Source: Halapricum hydrolyticum (lineage in GTDB: Archaea; Halobacteriota; Halobacteria; Halobacteriales; Haloarculaceae). Taken from it: DNA of 64,000 nt. Positions within the stretch are counted from its first letter, which is position 1. Each line of letters begins with the position of its first letter. The notes beneath the pieces are model-generated. The model worked only from the letters and a program-made list of their open reading frames with translations. It was not told the DNA's origin and did not search any database. Positions 1-8,531 of the stretch are shown one piece after another. The translations under genes and the position numbers were made by a program. Location of the stretch: NCBI RefSeq assembly GCF_025517535.1, contig NZ_JAOPKC010000012.1:23926-87925 (forward strand), in the 5' to 3' direction.

Positions 1-23
1 CCGAATGCTCGGCCGGCCGTCTC

Positions 24-103
24 ATACTGGTGGCTACACCATTTCGAACTGATTCGACACGACGGCATGCCGACTCTCTGTCCGAAGGTACAACCACCAG
101 TAT
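24..103. repeat. Family A palindromic repeat, copy 1
   Basis: The element begins ATACTGGTGGCTACA and ends ACCACCAGTAT, so its ends are inverted copies of each other. It is 80 bp long. Inside it are CATTTCG near the left arm and CGAAGGTAC near the right arm, which are shared with the copies near 10006, 5677 and 45845. Its right edge touches the stop codon of the minus-strand gene 103-870. Confidence 0.75.
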
Positions 104-870
104 CAGTCGTCCCGGAGACGCTCGACCGCGGCGCTGGCGACGCAATGGGCGTTTTCGACGGCCACTTCCAGTCCGTCTTCCCAGGAACGGACGCCACCAC
201 TCTCCCTGTCGTGGTTCGAGATCGCCCGGATCGTCGCGTACCGATCGAGCGCGTCGTGACGGGCCAGCGCGTGGGCCGTCCCGGCGTCTTCGGTGACTGT
301 CGCCCGATAGGGGGGCGCGCCGTACTGTTCGCAGAGCCATGTAACCTCCGCCGCCCGCTCCGCGCCGTGCCAGAACTCACCGCCGGTGACGACGGTGCCC
401 GACGTAACCGTCCCCGCTTCGAGTGTGACGCTGTCGGCGGCCATCCGGACGCGCGAGCGAAGTCGGTCGTCCAGTTCGTAGACGTAGTCGCGCGGCCGGT
501 ACTCGAGTAGCTGCACGCCGTCGTCGGTGCGGTGTTTGCGGTCCCAGTCGACGATGACCTCGCCGAGGACGACCGAACCGACCGGTAACTCGGGCGGGCC
601 ACCGGCGATCCCGGCGGTCAGAAACAGCGTCGAATCGTCGACGAGTTCGCTTCCGAACAGCGTCGTGACGGTTGTCGCCGCGGCTGTCGGGCCGACGCCG
701 GTCGCGACGACGCCGACCGTCCCGTCGTGATACACCGGCGATCCGTAGTCCTCGATGGCGCCCGGGAGCGGTCGGGTCGCGGGCCACTCGCGATCGAGCC
801 ACGGCGAGAGCTCGTCGGTCGGGAACTCGTCGGCCGCGAACGCCGTGAGAACGAGCACGTCGAGTGCCAT
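103..870 (-). CDS. Nucleoside phosphorylase / purine nucleoside permease-like protein
   Basis: This 255-residue protein starts at MALDVLVLTAF. The reading frame runs further upstream, but that part overlaps the preceding gene and looks like shadow. The glycine-rich stretch TAGIAGGPPELPVGSVVLGE is typical of the phosphorylase/NUP superfamily that binds purine nucleosides. No signal peptide is visible, so it is probably cytoplasmic. Its ATG overlaps the TGA of the upstream ligase gene by one base (ATGA), so the two are translationally coupled. Substrate and reaction (nucleosidase, phosphorylase or transport accessory) cannot be told from sequence. It is flanked downstream by a family A repeat that probably acts at the transcript end. 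Confidence 0.6.
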   Translation of the reverse strand: MALDVLVLTAFAADEFPTDELSPWLDREWPATRPLPGAIEDYGSPVYHDGTVGVVATGVGPTAAATTVTTLFGSELVDDSTLFLTAGIAGGPPELPVGSVVLGEVIVDWDRKHRTDDGVQLLEYRPRDYVYELDDRLRSRVRMAADSVTLEAGTVTSGTVVTGGEFWHGAERAAEVTWLCEQYGAPPYRATVTEDAGTAHALARHDALDRYATIRAISNHDRESGGVRSWEDGLEVAVENAHCVASAAVERLRDD

Positions 871-2384
871 CACGAGAGCCACTCGGTGAACTCGCCCTCG
901 ATGAGCGTCTCTTCCTGTTTTCGGATGTACTGGGCCTGCATGCCCCAGATCGCCTCCGGGAGCGGGACACCCTCCTGGACGCGCCGGCGGACGTAGCCGA
1001 ACTTCCAGCGAGCGGGCGTGATCCGCCGGTCGACGCGCTCGCGCAGCGGACGGATGTACTGCCGGGCAGCCTCCGACGAGAGACCCTGCAACCGGAGGCC
1101 GTCGCGGGCGTGTTCGAACAGCTCGCCGTAGATCTCCTCGATGTCGGCCGTCTCGCCCGCACCCGTGATCCAGACCAGCTCGGCGTCCAGCCCGTTCCGC
1201 ATCGCGTTGTAGAAGTTCTTCTCTGCACGCTCCCATTCGAGCGTGCGCACGGGATGTTCCCGCCGGGTCAGACTTTCCAGCAGGCCGGCGAAGACGGCCT
1301 GGAACGCGATGGCGTCCCGGATCGTCGGCTGGGCTGGCAACGGACGGAACTCGATGCGGGCGTTGGCCTGTGAGCGAGTCGCGCCGTCGAAGACGGGACG
1401 CACCCACCGCCAGTAGGAGCCGTGTTTGTGTCGCACGTGGGCGAACTGGTCGTCGAAGCGTTCTCCCCGGGTAAGCTTCATCGGGACGATCGTTTCGTCG
1501 GCGACGATGGCGTCGATGGCGTCATCGACGGTCTCGAAATCGGGCGGGAAGCAGACCTTCTTCGGGATCGACTCGTCGGCCGCGTTGAGCACGGATTCGA
1601 ACACGGAGATGCGGTGTTCCATCCAGGCGTCGTCCAGGATCGCCGCGTCGGGCACGTCGTCGTACAGGTCCGGCGGGAAGAACGGCGAGTTGACGCCGAG
1701 CGCGAGCAGCGGCCCGGCGATCCGGAGTGCGTATCGGAAATACTCCGGCAGGTCCGGCGCGTGGGGCACCTGGACGTGTGGCTGTATCGAGGTGATCAGG
1801 CTCTCCGGCATGACCGTGTCGGCTTCGAGCGTGACGTTCGGGGCGTCCAGACGCAATCCGGACGGATAGTCGGTGTTTGCCATCGCGTGATAGCGGACGG
1901 AATCGGACATGTTCGTCCCGATTCGGATACCGTCGGCTTCGACCGAGTCACAGAGATACGAGCGGGCGGTCTCGCCGTTCGGCGGGACGGTCCACAGTCC
2001 ATCGCTGACCAGCCGGATGTTGTCTGCGCGGGTGCGCTCCTGGGCGGGGACGAGGTTGGCCTGCAGTTCCTGCTCCTGGGCGGCCAGCCCGTAGGTGTTC
2101 AGCGGCTGGGGGCTGGTCTGCATCTCGGCGTTGTGCAAGCCGAGTTCTTTCTCGAAGCCGATCCGCTCGAGCAGCGGGCGGGAGACGCGCTGGAGGGCGT
2201 CGGTCCGGTCGTCGACGGCGTACAACTCCAGCTCGAGGCCGACGATGGTCTCGCTGTTGTCGAAGGTCCCGTCTCGTACCTCCGCTTTGAGGCGTTCGGC
2301 CTCCTCGGCCGCCTCTGCCTGGAACTCCTCGGCGTCGACCGCGAGCGACTCCCTGACGGCGGCCGCGAGCTCGGATGCCGACAT
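870..2384 (-). CDS. Glutamate-cysteine ligase family 2 (GCS2-like) protein
   Basis: This 504-residue protein has the GCS2 signature near residues 45-55 (IVGLELELYAVDD), where the acidic cluster binds metal/ATP. Further motifs include HNAEMQTSPQPL, SIQPHVQVP and RIEFRPLPAQP, all characteristic of the glutamine-synthetase-fold carboxylate-amine ligases. Family members couple ATP hydrolysis to amide bond formation with glutamate. Haloarchaea make gamma-glutamylcysteine, but their characterised ligase is shorter than this protein, so the substrate is uncertain. It is the first gene of a two-gene operon with the nucleoside phosphorylase-like gene (ATGA overlap). Confidence 0.7.
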   Translation of the reverse strand: MSASELAAAVRESLAVDAEEFQAEAAEEAERLKAEVRDGTFDNSETIVGLELELYAVDDRTDALQRVSRPLLERIGFEKELGLHNAEMQTSPQPLNTYGLAAQEQELQANLVPAQERTRADNIRLVSDGLWTVPPNGETARSYLCDSVEADGIRIGTNMSDSVRYHAMANTDYPSGLRLDAPNVTLEADTVMPESLITSIQPHVQVPHAPDLPEYFRYALRIAGPLLALGVNSPFFPPDLYDDVPDAAILDDAWMEHRISVFESVLNAADESIPKKVCFPPDFETVDDAIDAIVADETIVPMKLTRGERFDDQFAHVRHKHGSYWRWVRPVFDGATRSQANARIEFRPLPAQPTIRDAIAFQAVFAGLLESLTRREHPVRTLEWERAEKNFYNAMRNGLDAELVWITGAGETADIEEIYGELFEHARDGLRLQGLSSEAARQYIRPLRERVDRRITPARWKFGYVRRRVQEGVPLPEAIWGMQAQYIRKQEETLIEGEFTEWLS

Positions 2385-2428
2385 ACCCCCCGATTACGCG
2401 TCAGGTATGTTGATACTGTCGGCTGCGG

Positions 2429-2800
2429 TCACACCGGCACGATCACGACCGCACGCTCGGCTTCGCCCGCGACGGCCGCCGCAGTGCCCCCCAGCCCCAT
2501 CTCCATCTGTTCCGGGTCGCCGCTTCGCCGACCGACGATGATCTCGTCGGCGTCGACGTCGGCCGCCAGATCGAGGATCGCCTCGACCGGGTCGCCCTCT
2601 CGCTGTTCGGTCCAGACCGTCGCCGCGGCGAGGCGGGCGCGGGCGACGTTGATCGCGTCGCTGACGTCCCGCGACGGGGTGCCCGGTTCGACGACCCCCA
2701 GTACCATCACCGTGTCGTCGTCGGTGAGTCGCTCGGCGAGGTAGTCACAGGCCACTGCAGTCGTGTGGACGGACGCGCTCGCGAGGAGGTACGTAGTCAT
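2429..2800 (-). CDS. Universal stress protein (UspA family)
   Basis: This 123-residue single-domain UspA protein has a Rossmann-like alpha/beta fold. It shows the C-terminal nucleotide-loop pattern typical of the family: IIVGRRSG, then a glycine-rich stretch ending in GEAERAVVIVPV. A role in stress response is family knowledge; the ligand is unknown. The end of the gene coincides with a half-copy of the family A repeat (ATACTGTCGGCTG at 2413), which lies between its stop and the start of the downstream ligase gene. Confidence 0.85.
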   Translation of the reverse strand: MTTYLLASASVHTTAVACDYLAERLTDDDTVMVLGVVEPGTPSRDVSDAINVARARLAAATVWTEQREGDPVEAILDLAADVDADEIIVGRRSGDPEQMEMGLGGTAAAVAGEAERAVVIVPV

Positions 2801-2820
2801 AGCTGCCCGGACTCCTCCCC

Positions 2821-3357
2821 TCAGAAATCGAAATCGTCGGGATCGTCGCCGAAGTCGTCGTCTTCTTCCCCGAAGTCACCGAGTTCGTCGGCTTCCTCGC
2901 CGCCGAACTCCTCGGCCTCCTCAGCATCGGCCTCGAAGGCCTCTGGCGGCCGGCCGGCGGCTTCGACGACGCTGTCGTCGACGACGATCGGACAGTCGAC
3001 CCGGAGCGCGATCGCGATCCCGTCGCTCGGCCGGGCGTCGAAGACGGCGTCCTTTCGCGAGCCGTCGTTGTACTGTTCGGCGTCGATTTTCGCGTAGAAG
3101 GTCCCGTCGGCTAGATCGTCGATCCGGACACGGTCGATAGCCCCCCCGAACTCCGAGAGCATCTCGATCAGCAGGTCGTGTGTCAGCGGCCGCTCGAAGG
3201 GCTCCTCGTCGATCGCCAGCTGCATCGATTGTGCCTGGTCGGCGCTGACGAAGATCGGCACGTACTGGCCGTTCGCCCGCAAGAGGACGACGGGCGCGCC
3301 GGCCCCCTCTTCCCCGACCCCGACGCCGATTCCCTCGACTGTCGCCTCGTGTTCCAT
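2821..3357 (-). CDS. Bifunctional nuclease domain (DUF151) protein
   Basis: This 178-residue protein starts at MEHEATVEGIG. The frame is open for another 260 codons upstream, but that stretch is basic and cysteine-rich, antisense to the gene at 3589, and is rejected. Residues 20-130 form a BFN/DUF151 domain (VVLLRANGQYVPIFVS, RPSDGIAIALRVDCPI). The last 45 residues are an acidic tail made almost only of Asp, Glu, Phe and Gly. DUF151 proteins are small dimeric proteins linked to nuclease activity in some organisms; the archaeal role is unproven. Confidence 0.8.
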   Translation of the reverse strand: MEHEATVEGIGVGVGEEGAGAPVVLLRANGQYVPIFVSADQAQSMQLAIDEEPFERPLTHDLLIEMLSEFGGAIDRVRIDDLADGTFYAKIDAEQYNDGSRKDAVFDARPSDGIAIALRVDCPIVVDDSVVEAAGRPPEAFEADAEEAEEFGGEEADELGDFGEEDDDFGDDPDDFDF

Positions 3358-3575
3358 ACCCCGAAGTTGGATACCAACCGCCAAAAGTACTCGGGCGCGC
3401 CAGCGAGCACCGCCAGCGCTACCGGTGGCAGCGACCCGGATTGACCTCTGGCATATAAATCTGTCGTCGATTAAGCCGGTTTGACGGGCCAAATCGCCGC
3501 AATCCGGGCCGATCGATCCTGAACCGACTTCGGCGAGTTCCCGGTTGAAGTGGGTGTCTCGACATAGGCTCGACC

Positions 3576-3580
3576 GGAGG
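3576..3580 (+). promoter_or_regulatory. Shine-Dalgarno GGAGG
   Basis: GGAGG stands 8 nt ahead of the ATG at 3589. It fixes the start of the secreted acidic protein and shows that this message is not leaderless, unlike many neighbours. Confidence 0.6.
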
Positions 3581-3588
3581 CAGCGAAC

Positions 3589-4086
3589 ATGAATCTCACA
3601 AAGATCGCAGGCATTGCTCTTGCACTGGTGCTCGTCGCCGGCGGTACGGCGGCGGCACTGCCGGGCAATGCACCCGCGGAAGCAGGCAACGCACCCACGG
3701 ACGCACCGACAACTGACCAGCCGAACGAGACGGTTGCCGACGAGGACGACGCGAACGAGACGGCTGAAGACGAGCCCGAGCGTGGACCGCCCGCCGACCG
3801 CGGCCCGCATGCGAGCGAAGATAAACGTGGCCCGAACGCTGAGCACGAACGCGGTCCCCCGACCGACATGCCCGAGCAGGTCCCCGACTTCGTGACGGAG
3901 ATCCACGAAACGATCAACCAGTTCCTCTCCGGTGAGCTGGAGGGCGACCTCGGTTCGGCGATAGCCGAGATCACGCCGGACGACGGCGATAGCGACGAAG
4001 TCGACGAGACTGACGAGCAGACCGACGACGAGCAGACTGACGAGCAGACCGACGAACAGACTGACGACGAAACGGTCGAAAGCTAA
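3589..4086 (+). CDS. Secreted, highly acidic low-complexity protein
   Basis: This 165-residue protein has an N-terminal hydrophobic signal segment (residues 4-24, IAGIALALVLVAGGTAAAL). It is followed by a disordered Pro/Asn/Asp/Glu-rich region and a C-terminal DEQTD tandem repeat (about residues 145-160). A short structured segment around residues 103-130 (QVPDFVTEIHETINQFLSG) may be the only folded part. A GGAGG Shine-Dalgarno lies 8 nt ahead of the ATG. There is no lipobox or clear catalytic motif. Function is unknown; it is probably exported to the cell surface. Confidence 0.65.
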   Translation: MNLTKIAGIALALVLVAGGTAAALPGNAPAEAGNAPTDAPTTDQPNETVADEDDANETAEDEPERGPPADRGPHASEDKRGPNAEHERGPPTDMPEQVPDFVTEIHETINQFLSGELEGDLGSAIAEITPDDGDSDEVDETDEQTDDEQTDEQTDEQTDDETVES

Positions 4087-4193
4087 GCACTTGGACTCGA
4101 CAGGCAGACTCGACTGTCCCCCTGCGCTCGGCCCTCCACCGAGCAATCGCCGGTAACGCCGTTCTTTTCTACCACACTCGCGTACAGGTTCGC

Positions 4194-4412
4194 ATGAGCG
4201 TCCCCGGCGCAGAGCTGGAACTCGACCGCAAGCAGGCGACGCTGGCGGTGTTGCCCTTTCTATTGCTGGGGCTCGGAAACCTGGCGCTGTTGCTCGGGTG
4301 GGGACTGAAGCCGCTGTGGGCGTTTCTCATCTTACCGCCGATCCTGTTCATCAGCGTGCTGGCCTGGATCGCCTTCCGGACGGGGTTCGTCCGGGATCAG
4401 GGCCAGACCTAG
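4194..4412 (+). CDS. Small two-helix membrane protein
   Basis: This 72-residue protein has two hydrophobic helices, about residues 18-37 (LAVLPFLLLGLGNLALLLGW) and 42-62. They are separated by a short GLKP turn and followed by a basic/polar tail. It is convergent with the DUF3194-like gene and overlaps its 3' end by 4 bases. I do not recognise a family with certainty; haloarchaea have many small integral proteins of this kind. Confidence 0.7.
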   Translation: MSVPGAELELDRKQATLAVLPFLLLGLGNLALLLGWGLKPLWAFLILPPILFISVLAWIAFRTGFVRDQGQT

Positions 4413-4642
4413 GAGAGCAGTTCGTCGACGGCACCCTGCGCAGCCAGCGCGGCGTCGTCGGCGAGTTGTTGCTCGTCGATCCGGTCGTCCTCGACGTTGA
4501 GATAGACGTCGACTTCGAGCACACCGTCCTCGAAGGTGACGGTGACGTCGAAGTCAGCGACTGCCGACCGGTCACAGCGCGAAAAGATGACGTTCTCGGC
4601 CGCGTCAGCGGCCGTCTGGACAACTTCGCTGTCCTCGACCAT
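4409..4642 (-). CDS. DUF3194-like small protein next to prefoldin beta
   Basis: This 77-residue acidic protein is predicted as alpha-beta-alpha (VADFDVTVTFEDGVLEVDVYL in the centre). A small protein of this type commonly follows the prefoldin beta gene in archaea; here it starts 5 bp after that gene, so the two are co-transcribed. The molecular role is unknown. A link to prefoldin-dependent folding is inferred only from context. Confidence 0.7.
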   Translation of the reverse strand: MVEDSEVVQTAADAAENVIFSRCDRSAVADFDVTVTFEDGVLEVDVYLNVEDDRIDEQQLADDAALAAQGAVDELLS

Positions 4643-4647
4643 CGTCC

Positions 4648-5046
4648 TCAGTCGCCGCCGGGACCGACGTTCGGGCTCGGGCCGCCGGCGCCACCGCCGC
4701 CACCGCCGCCGAGCATCTGCTGGAGCTCCTGCTGGAGTTCCTCGAACTGCTCCTGCACACGCTCTTCCTGCTTGTCGAGGCTCTCGACGCGGACTTCGAG
4801 GTTGTCGACCTTCTCTTCGAGGTCGTCGTAGGCCTCGTCGTAGTCGCTCTCGACGAGCAGTTCGCCGACCTGGCGGTACATGCCCGTGTCCTCGTCGATG
4901 TCATCGAGCGCGTCAAGCGCGCTCTCGGCCTCGGCGAGCTGGGTCTCGGCCTGCTGTTTCTGGGTGGCGACCTGCTGTGCGGTCTCCTGCAAATCCTGCA
5001 GTTCCTCGAGCTTCTCCTGTGCTTCCGGCGGCAGATTACCCTGCAT
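4648..5046 (-). CDS. pfdB: Prefoldin subunit beta
   Basis: This 132-residue protein shows the beta-prefoldin plan: two long coiled-coil helices (about residues 5-50 and 75-115) joined by a hairpin region with MYRQVGELLVESDYDE. It ends in a Gly-rich tail with seven consecutive Gly residues. Beta subunits assemble with alpha into a hexameric chaperone that captures non-native proteins for the thermosome. The Gly/Pro C-terminal extension is longer than in many homologues. Confidence 0.9.
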   Translation of the reverse strand: MQGNLPPEAQEKLEELQDLQETAQQVATQKQQAETQLAEAESALDALDDIDEDTGMYRQVGELLVESDYDEAYDDLEEKVDNLEVRVESLDKQEERVQEQFEELQQELQQMLGGGGGGGAGGPSPNVGPGGD

Positions 5047-5159
5047 ACCCGGACCGTCGTGACCCGGACTGTTAAACCCACGTTTTTGTTCCGGACGGCA
5101 CGCGGCCGCTCCGGACGGCAGCCGACAGCGTTAATCCGGGCGCCCGAGTAGTACGGATG

Positions 5160-5646
5160 GCAGCGGGAGCCCGGACCCCGTGTCTTGGACCCGCCGCAGG
5201 CGGCCAAAGAGGCATGAGGAAAGTCCCCCCACCGTCCGGGCAGGTGACCGGGTGCAAACCCGGAGCGGGAGACCGCTGGCACTGGAACAGAAACGAGACC
5301 ACTCCGCCTGACCGATGAGGCGTGCGAACCCCGACTGACGAAGGCCGACTCGGCTGCCGGGAGAAACCCCGGTACGTCGGTCGACCGAGAAAGGAACGGG
5401 GAGCTGACCCGCCGAGGGCGGCGTGCCGACCACGTCGGCACGTCACGAACGAGCGAACGTTGCGCGGCGCTCCGCGCCGCGATTTCGAGGCGGTGCGACC
5501 GCCACACGGTTCGCGAGTAGACGGTGGAGAACGGATGGAACGGCGAATCCTCACTGGTGCAAGTCCGCGCCACAAGGTAGCCCGGACGCGGCGCGGACGC
5601 TCAGCCGAATGCCGGGCCGAACAGAAGGGGGCTTACTCCCCGCAGC
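5160..5646 (+). ncRNA. rnpB: RNase P RNA (archaeal type A)
   Basis: This is the catalytic RNA of RNase P, which removes tRNA 5' leaders. The CR-I block GAGGAAAGTCCCCCC lies near 5216-5231, and the CR-V block ACAGAAGGGGGCTTAC lies at 5621-5636. Their complementary AGTCCCCC/GGGGGCT parts form helix P4. GCGGGAG near 5164 can pair with CTCCCCGC at 5636-5643 to close P1, which sets the approximate ends. The remaining hairpins, for example CGCGGCGCTCCGCGCCGCG-like stems near 5463-5481, fit the variable domains. The ends are uncertain by about 10 nt. It converges on the hydrogenase large-subunit gene, with a family A repeat in between. Confidence 0.92.
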
Positions 5647-5676
5647 CACGATCGCCGTCGCGATCGCGCTGTTTTG

Positions 5677-5757
5677 ATACTGCCGGCTATAACCTTTCGC
5701 ACGTATTTCGCCACCCCGAGATGCCGAAAACCTTCACGAACGCATAGCCGACAGTCT
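5677..5757. repeat. Family A palindromic repeat, copy 2
   Basis: The left arm ATACTGCCGGCTATA and right arm ATAGCCGACAGT are inverted copies. Inside are CCTTTCG on the left, CCACCCCGAGATG in the centre and CACGAACG on the right. It lies 30 bp after the end of rnpB and 28 bp from the stop of the convergent hydrogenase gene. Confidence 0.85.
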
Positions 5758-5784
5758 GACGACCCGCGAGTCCGCCGCTCTCCG

Positions 5785-7311
5785 CTAGTCGCCGATCGAA
5801 CCCGTGGGACGCGGTGGCTCCAGGTCCCCCACGAACCGCTTTTCGTCGCCGTCCTGGACGTGGACGGCACAGCCGAGACAGGGGTCGTACGACCGGATCG
5901 TCCGCATCACGTTCACCGGGTTGCGGGGGTCCTCGACTTCCATCCCTTCGAGTGCGTACTCCAGGATGCTCGGATTCCCCTCTTTGTCCCGGGGGCCGAG
6001 GTTCCACAGCGTCGGCGAGATGATCTGGTAGTTGGCGATCTCACCGTCTTCGACCCGCACCCAGTGGGAGAGCGCGCCACGCGACGCGCCCCAGAGCCCG
6101 ACGCCCTCGCCGGTGAAGTCGTCGGTCCACTCAGCCCGCAGCGGTCCGTGGATGTCCACCGAATCGATCCACTCTCCGAGCAGGTCCCTGACGAGTAAGA
6201 ACTCCTGCACGCGGGCGATAAGGCGGTTCAGCGTACTGCCCCGCTGGGGATCGCCGCCGAGTTGCGCCCGGAGATCGAACGGGTCGTCGCCGGCGGCGAT
6301 CAGCCTGGCGAGCGGTCCCGTCTCGACCGATTGACCGTCTAACCGCGGGGCCTTTCCCCAGGAGTACGCGCCCTCCTTGTCCGGCGCCGGCTCCGGTGGC
6401 GGCGCGCGCTGTGGGTGGCCGCCGGATTCCTCTGTGTACCAGGCGTGACTCGTGTCTTCGGTGATACCCGCGAGCAACTCCGCCTGGCTCGGCTCGTGTA
6501 TCGTGCCATCGATGAAGATACCGCCGGGGAACACGAGGCCACCGTCGTCGTCGTAAAACATCCCGTTGGCGTAGAAGCGCCCGGGGCCGACACCGAACTC
6601 GTCGGCGCCTTCCTCCGCGGCCGCGACGAGGACGCTCAACATGTCGTACAACCCGTGAGCGTCACTCGGCGGCCCGCGCTGGTCGCGGACCGCCTCCAGC
6701 ACCTCCGGGACCGCGTCGGTCGGCCCCACCCACTCGTCGACCGACGCGATGCGCTCGCGGACCCGTTCGACCGTCTCTTCGTCGGGCTGGGCGACGACGC
6801 CCCCTGGCGCGTACGTCAGCGGATGGGGCGCGCGGCCGCCGAACTCGGTGAACGCCTGCAGCAGCGTCCGCTGGTTGGATAGCGCGCTCTCGTATCCCGC
6901 CCCCTCGTTCGGGTTCAATCCTGCATATCCGGTCTCCGCGACGGCGTCGCTGTAGTCCGGTCCGGCGAGCGTGAACACGTGGATCGCGTGGTTCCAGAGC
7001 AGGAACATCCCTTCCATGACGTTCTGGAGGAGGCGGGCGTTGTACGGCACGCCGCCGAAGACGCCCGCGCTGGCGGCCGCGTCCTCGAGCGCGAGCGTCG
7101 CGGCCTTCCGGTGGGAGGTGAAACAGACCCCACAGACCATCTGGGTAATCTGGGGGACGTCCGAGGGCGGTCGCCCGACGGTGATGTTCTCGATGCCCCG
7201 GAACATCTCCATGTGGCTCTTGGCCGACTGAATCTGCCCGTCCTGCACGTCGATCGTCGTGCTGTGGTGCCCTTCGATCCGCGTCGTCGGGTTGATTTCG
7301 ATCTCCGGCAT
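5785..7311 (-). CDS. [NiFe] hydrogenase large subunit
   Basis: This 508-residue protein carries the active-site ligands of a [NiFe] hydrogenase. The L1 motif is VCGVCFTSH (Cys60 and Cys63) and the L2 motif is DPCLGCAVH (Cys478 and Cys481). RIEGH near residue 11 holds the conserved Glu, and SRGALSHW holds the conserved Arg next to the metal centre. The Arg usually found two residues before the first Cys is Met. A 24-residue tail follows the L2 His, so a maturation endopeptidase should be needed. The gene overlaps the small-subunit stop by one base (ATGA). No hyp or endopeptidase gene is in the window. Direction of catalysis and the redox partner are unknown. Confidence 0.88.
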   Translation of the reverse strand: MPEIEINPTTRIEGHHSTTIDVQDGQIQSAKSHMEMFRGIENITVGRPPSDVPQITQMVCGVCFTSHRKAATLALEDAAASAGVFGGVPYNARLLQNVMEGMFLLWNHAIHVFTLAGPDYSDAVAETGYAGLNPNEGAGYESALSNQRTLLQAFTEFGGRAPHPLTYAPGGVVAQPDEETVERVRERIASVDEWVGPTDAVPEVLEAVRDQRGPPSDAHGLYDMLSVLVAAAEEGADEFGVGPGRFYANGMFYDDDGGLVFPGGIFIDGTIHEPSQAELLAGITEDTSHAWYTEESGGHPQRAPPPEPAPDKEGAYSWGKAPRLDGQSVETGPLARLIAAGDDPFDLRAQLGGDPQRGSTLNRLIARVQEFLLVRDLLGEWIDSVDIHGPLRAEWTDDFTGEGVGLWGASRGALSHWVRVEDGEIANYQIISPTLWNLGPRDKEGNPSILEYALEGMEVEDPRNPVNVMRTIRSYDPCLGCAVHVQDGDEKRFVGDLEPPRPTGSIGD

Positions 7312-8531
7312 CAGTGATCACCGACCGACTGGTTTCGGGGATCCTCTCTCCAGACGATCGGTCCGTCCGGACTGAGCCAGCGATTGACGAGCCACAGCGC
7401 CCCGATGACGGGGAGCAGGGGCAACAGCATGAGACACACCGGGATCGCGATCAGCAACCCGGGAAGACTGCCTTCCGGTCTCGGAATCGTGTGGCCCGGC
7501 TCTTCGATCGGTTCGGGCTCGCCGATCTCTTCTCTCGTCTCGCGTGCTTCGTAGAACGGGGTGAACCGGTCCCAGAACGCCGGCTCGACACAGCCGATGC
7601 AGGGTGCGCCGATGTCTCGACAGATGGTGGTCCCGTCGTTTCGCAGCCGCTTGGAGTCGTCACAGTGGGCGTGGACGCCGGCACAGCCGGCCTCGTAGAG
7701 ACACCCTTCCTCACCGGGTTCCGCCGCGAAGTCTTTGGCCTCGTAGTCCGGTCGACGGGAGCAATCGTCGTGAACAAGCGGGGCGAACAGCGGCAGCGGC
7801 CTGTTGAACTCATCGAGAGTCGGAATGTGGCCGTTCAGGACCGTCGCGAGCGTCAACAGGATGTGGTCCGGGTGCGTGGGACAGCCCGGAACGTTGATCA
7901 CCGGAAGGTCGGACCCGGCGGTAAACTCCGGACCCAGTACGCCGCCCCGGTCGATGCCCTCGAACTGGATGCCGGACGCGCCGGTCGGACTGGATCGAAC
8001 CGCTTCCGGGTCACGCTTTCCGGCGGCCGGCAGCCCGCCGTAGGCGGCACAGCTCCCGACGGCGACGACTACTTCGGCACGTTCCGCGAGCTCCATCACC
8101 CAGTCGAGGATCGGCCGACGGTTCCCGAATTGATCGACACCGAGCGTCGCCGATCGCGGGACGTCCACCGGAATCGATCCTTCGACGATCAGTACGTCCG
8201 GCGCGGTCTCGATCGCATCGAGCGCCCTGTCTCCGGCGTCGGTCATCAGCGTCGGGTGAAACGCGATCGACTCCCGAAACTGTTCGAGCTGGAACTGTTC
8301 CGGATACTCTCCCTGAAGCAGCGAGATCGTACAGCCAGTGCAGCTCTGTCCCTGGAGCCACGCGACGTCGAGGTCGTCTTCGACGGCCCGTTCCAGAGCA
8401 GCGTCGATCTCCGTCGAGAACTCGGACACCACGTCGCCCGGCTCTCGGTCGACTGCCAGCGACAGGAAATCGTATCTCGGTTCCGGTTGTATCCGCTTTT
8501 CGGGACGCCTACCCCGTTGAGCCGTCGCCAT
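7311..8531 (-). CDS. [NiFe] hydrogenase small subunit with C-terminal membrane anchor
   Basis: This 406-residue protein binds the iron-sulfur relay. CTGC at residues 64-67, GSCAAYGG and NVPGCPTHPDH supply the proximal cluster ligands. The cysteine-rich block from GCLYEAGCAGVHAHC to APCIGC supplies the medial and distal clusters. A hydrophobic helix at about residues 356-386 anchors the C-terminus. There is no Tat signal; the N-terminus is a short basic, non-hydrophobic stretch, so the enzyme probably faces the cytoplasm. This differs from uptake group 1 enzymes exported through Tat, unless export relies on another protein. It is the first gene of a two-gene operon driven by a leaderless-type promoter. 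Confidence 0.87.
   Translation of the reverse strand: MATAQRGRRPEKRIQPEPRYDFLSLAVDREPGDVVSEFSTEIDAALERAVEDDLDVAWLQGQSCTGCTISLLQGEYPEQFQLEQFRESIAFHPTLMTDAGDRALDAIETAPDVLIVEGSIPVDVPRSATLGVDQFGNRRPILDWVMELAERAEVVVAVGSCAAYGGLPAAGKRDPEAVRSSPTGASGIQFEGIDRGGVLGPEFTAGSDLPVINVPGCPTHPDHILLTLATVLNGHIPTLDEFNRPLPLFAPLVHDDCSRRPDYEAKDFAAEPGEEGCLYEAGCAGVHAHCDDSKRLRNDGTTICRDIGAPCIGCVEPAFWDRFTPFYEARETREEIGEPEPIEEPGHTIPRPEGSLPGLLIAIPVCLMLLPLLPVIGALWLVNRWLSPDGPIVWREDPRNQSVGDH

Noticed and set aside
3358..4146. N-terminal extension of the DUF151 gene
   Set aside because: The stretch is antisense to the secreted protein at 3589 and rich in Arg, Cys and Val, unlike the acidic proteome; the ATG at 3357 gives the normal family length.
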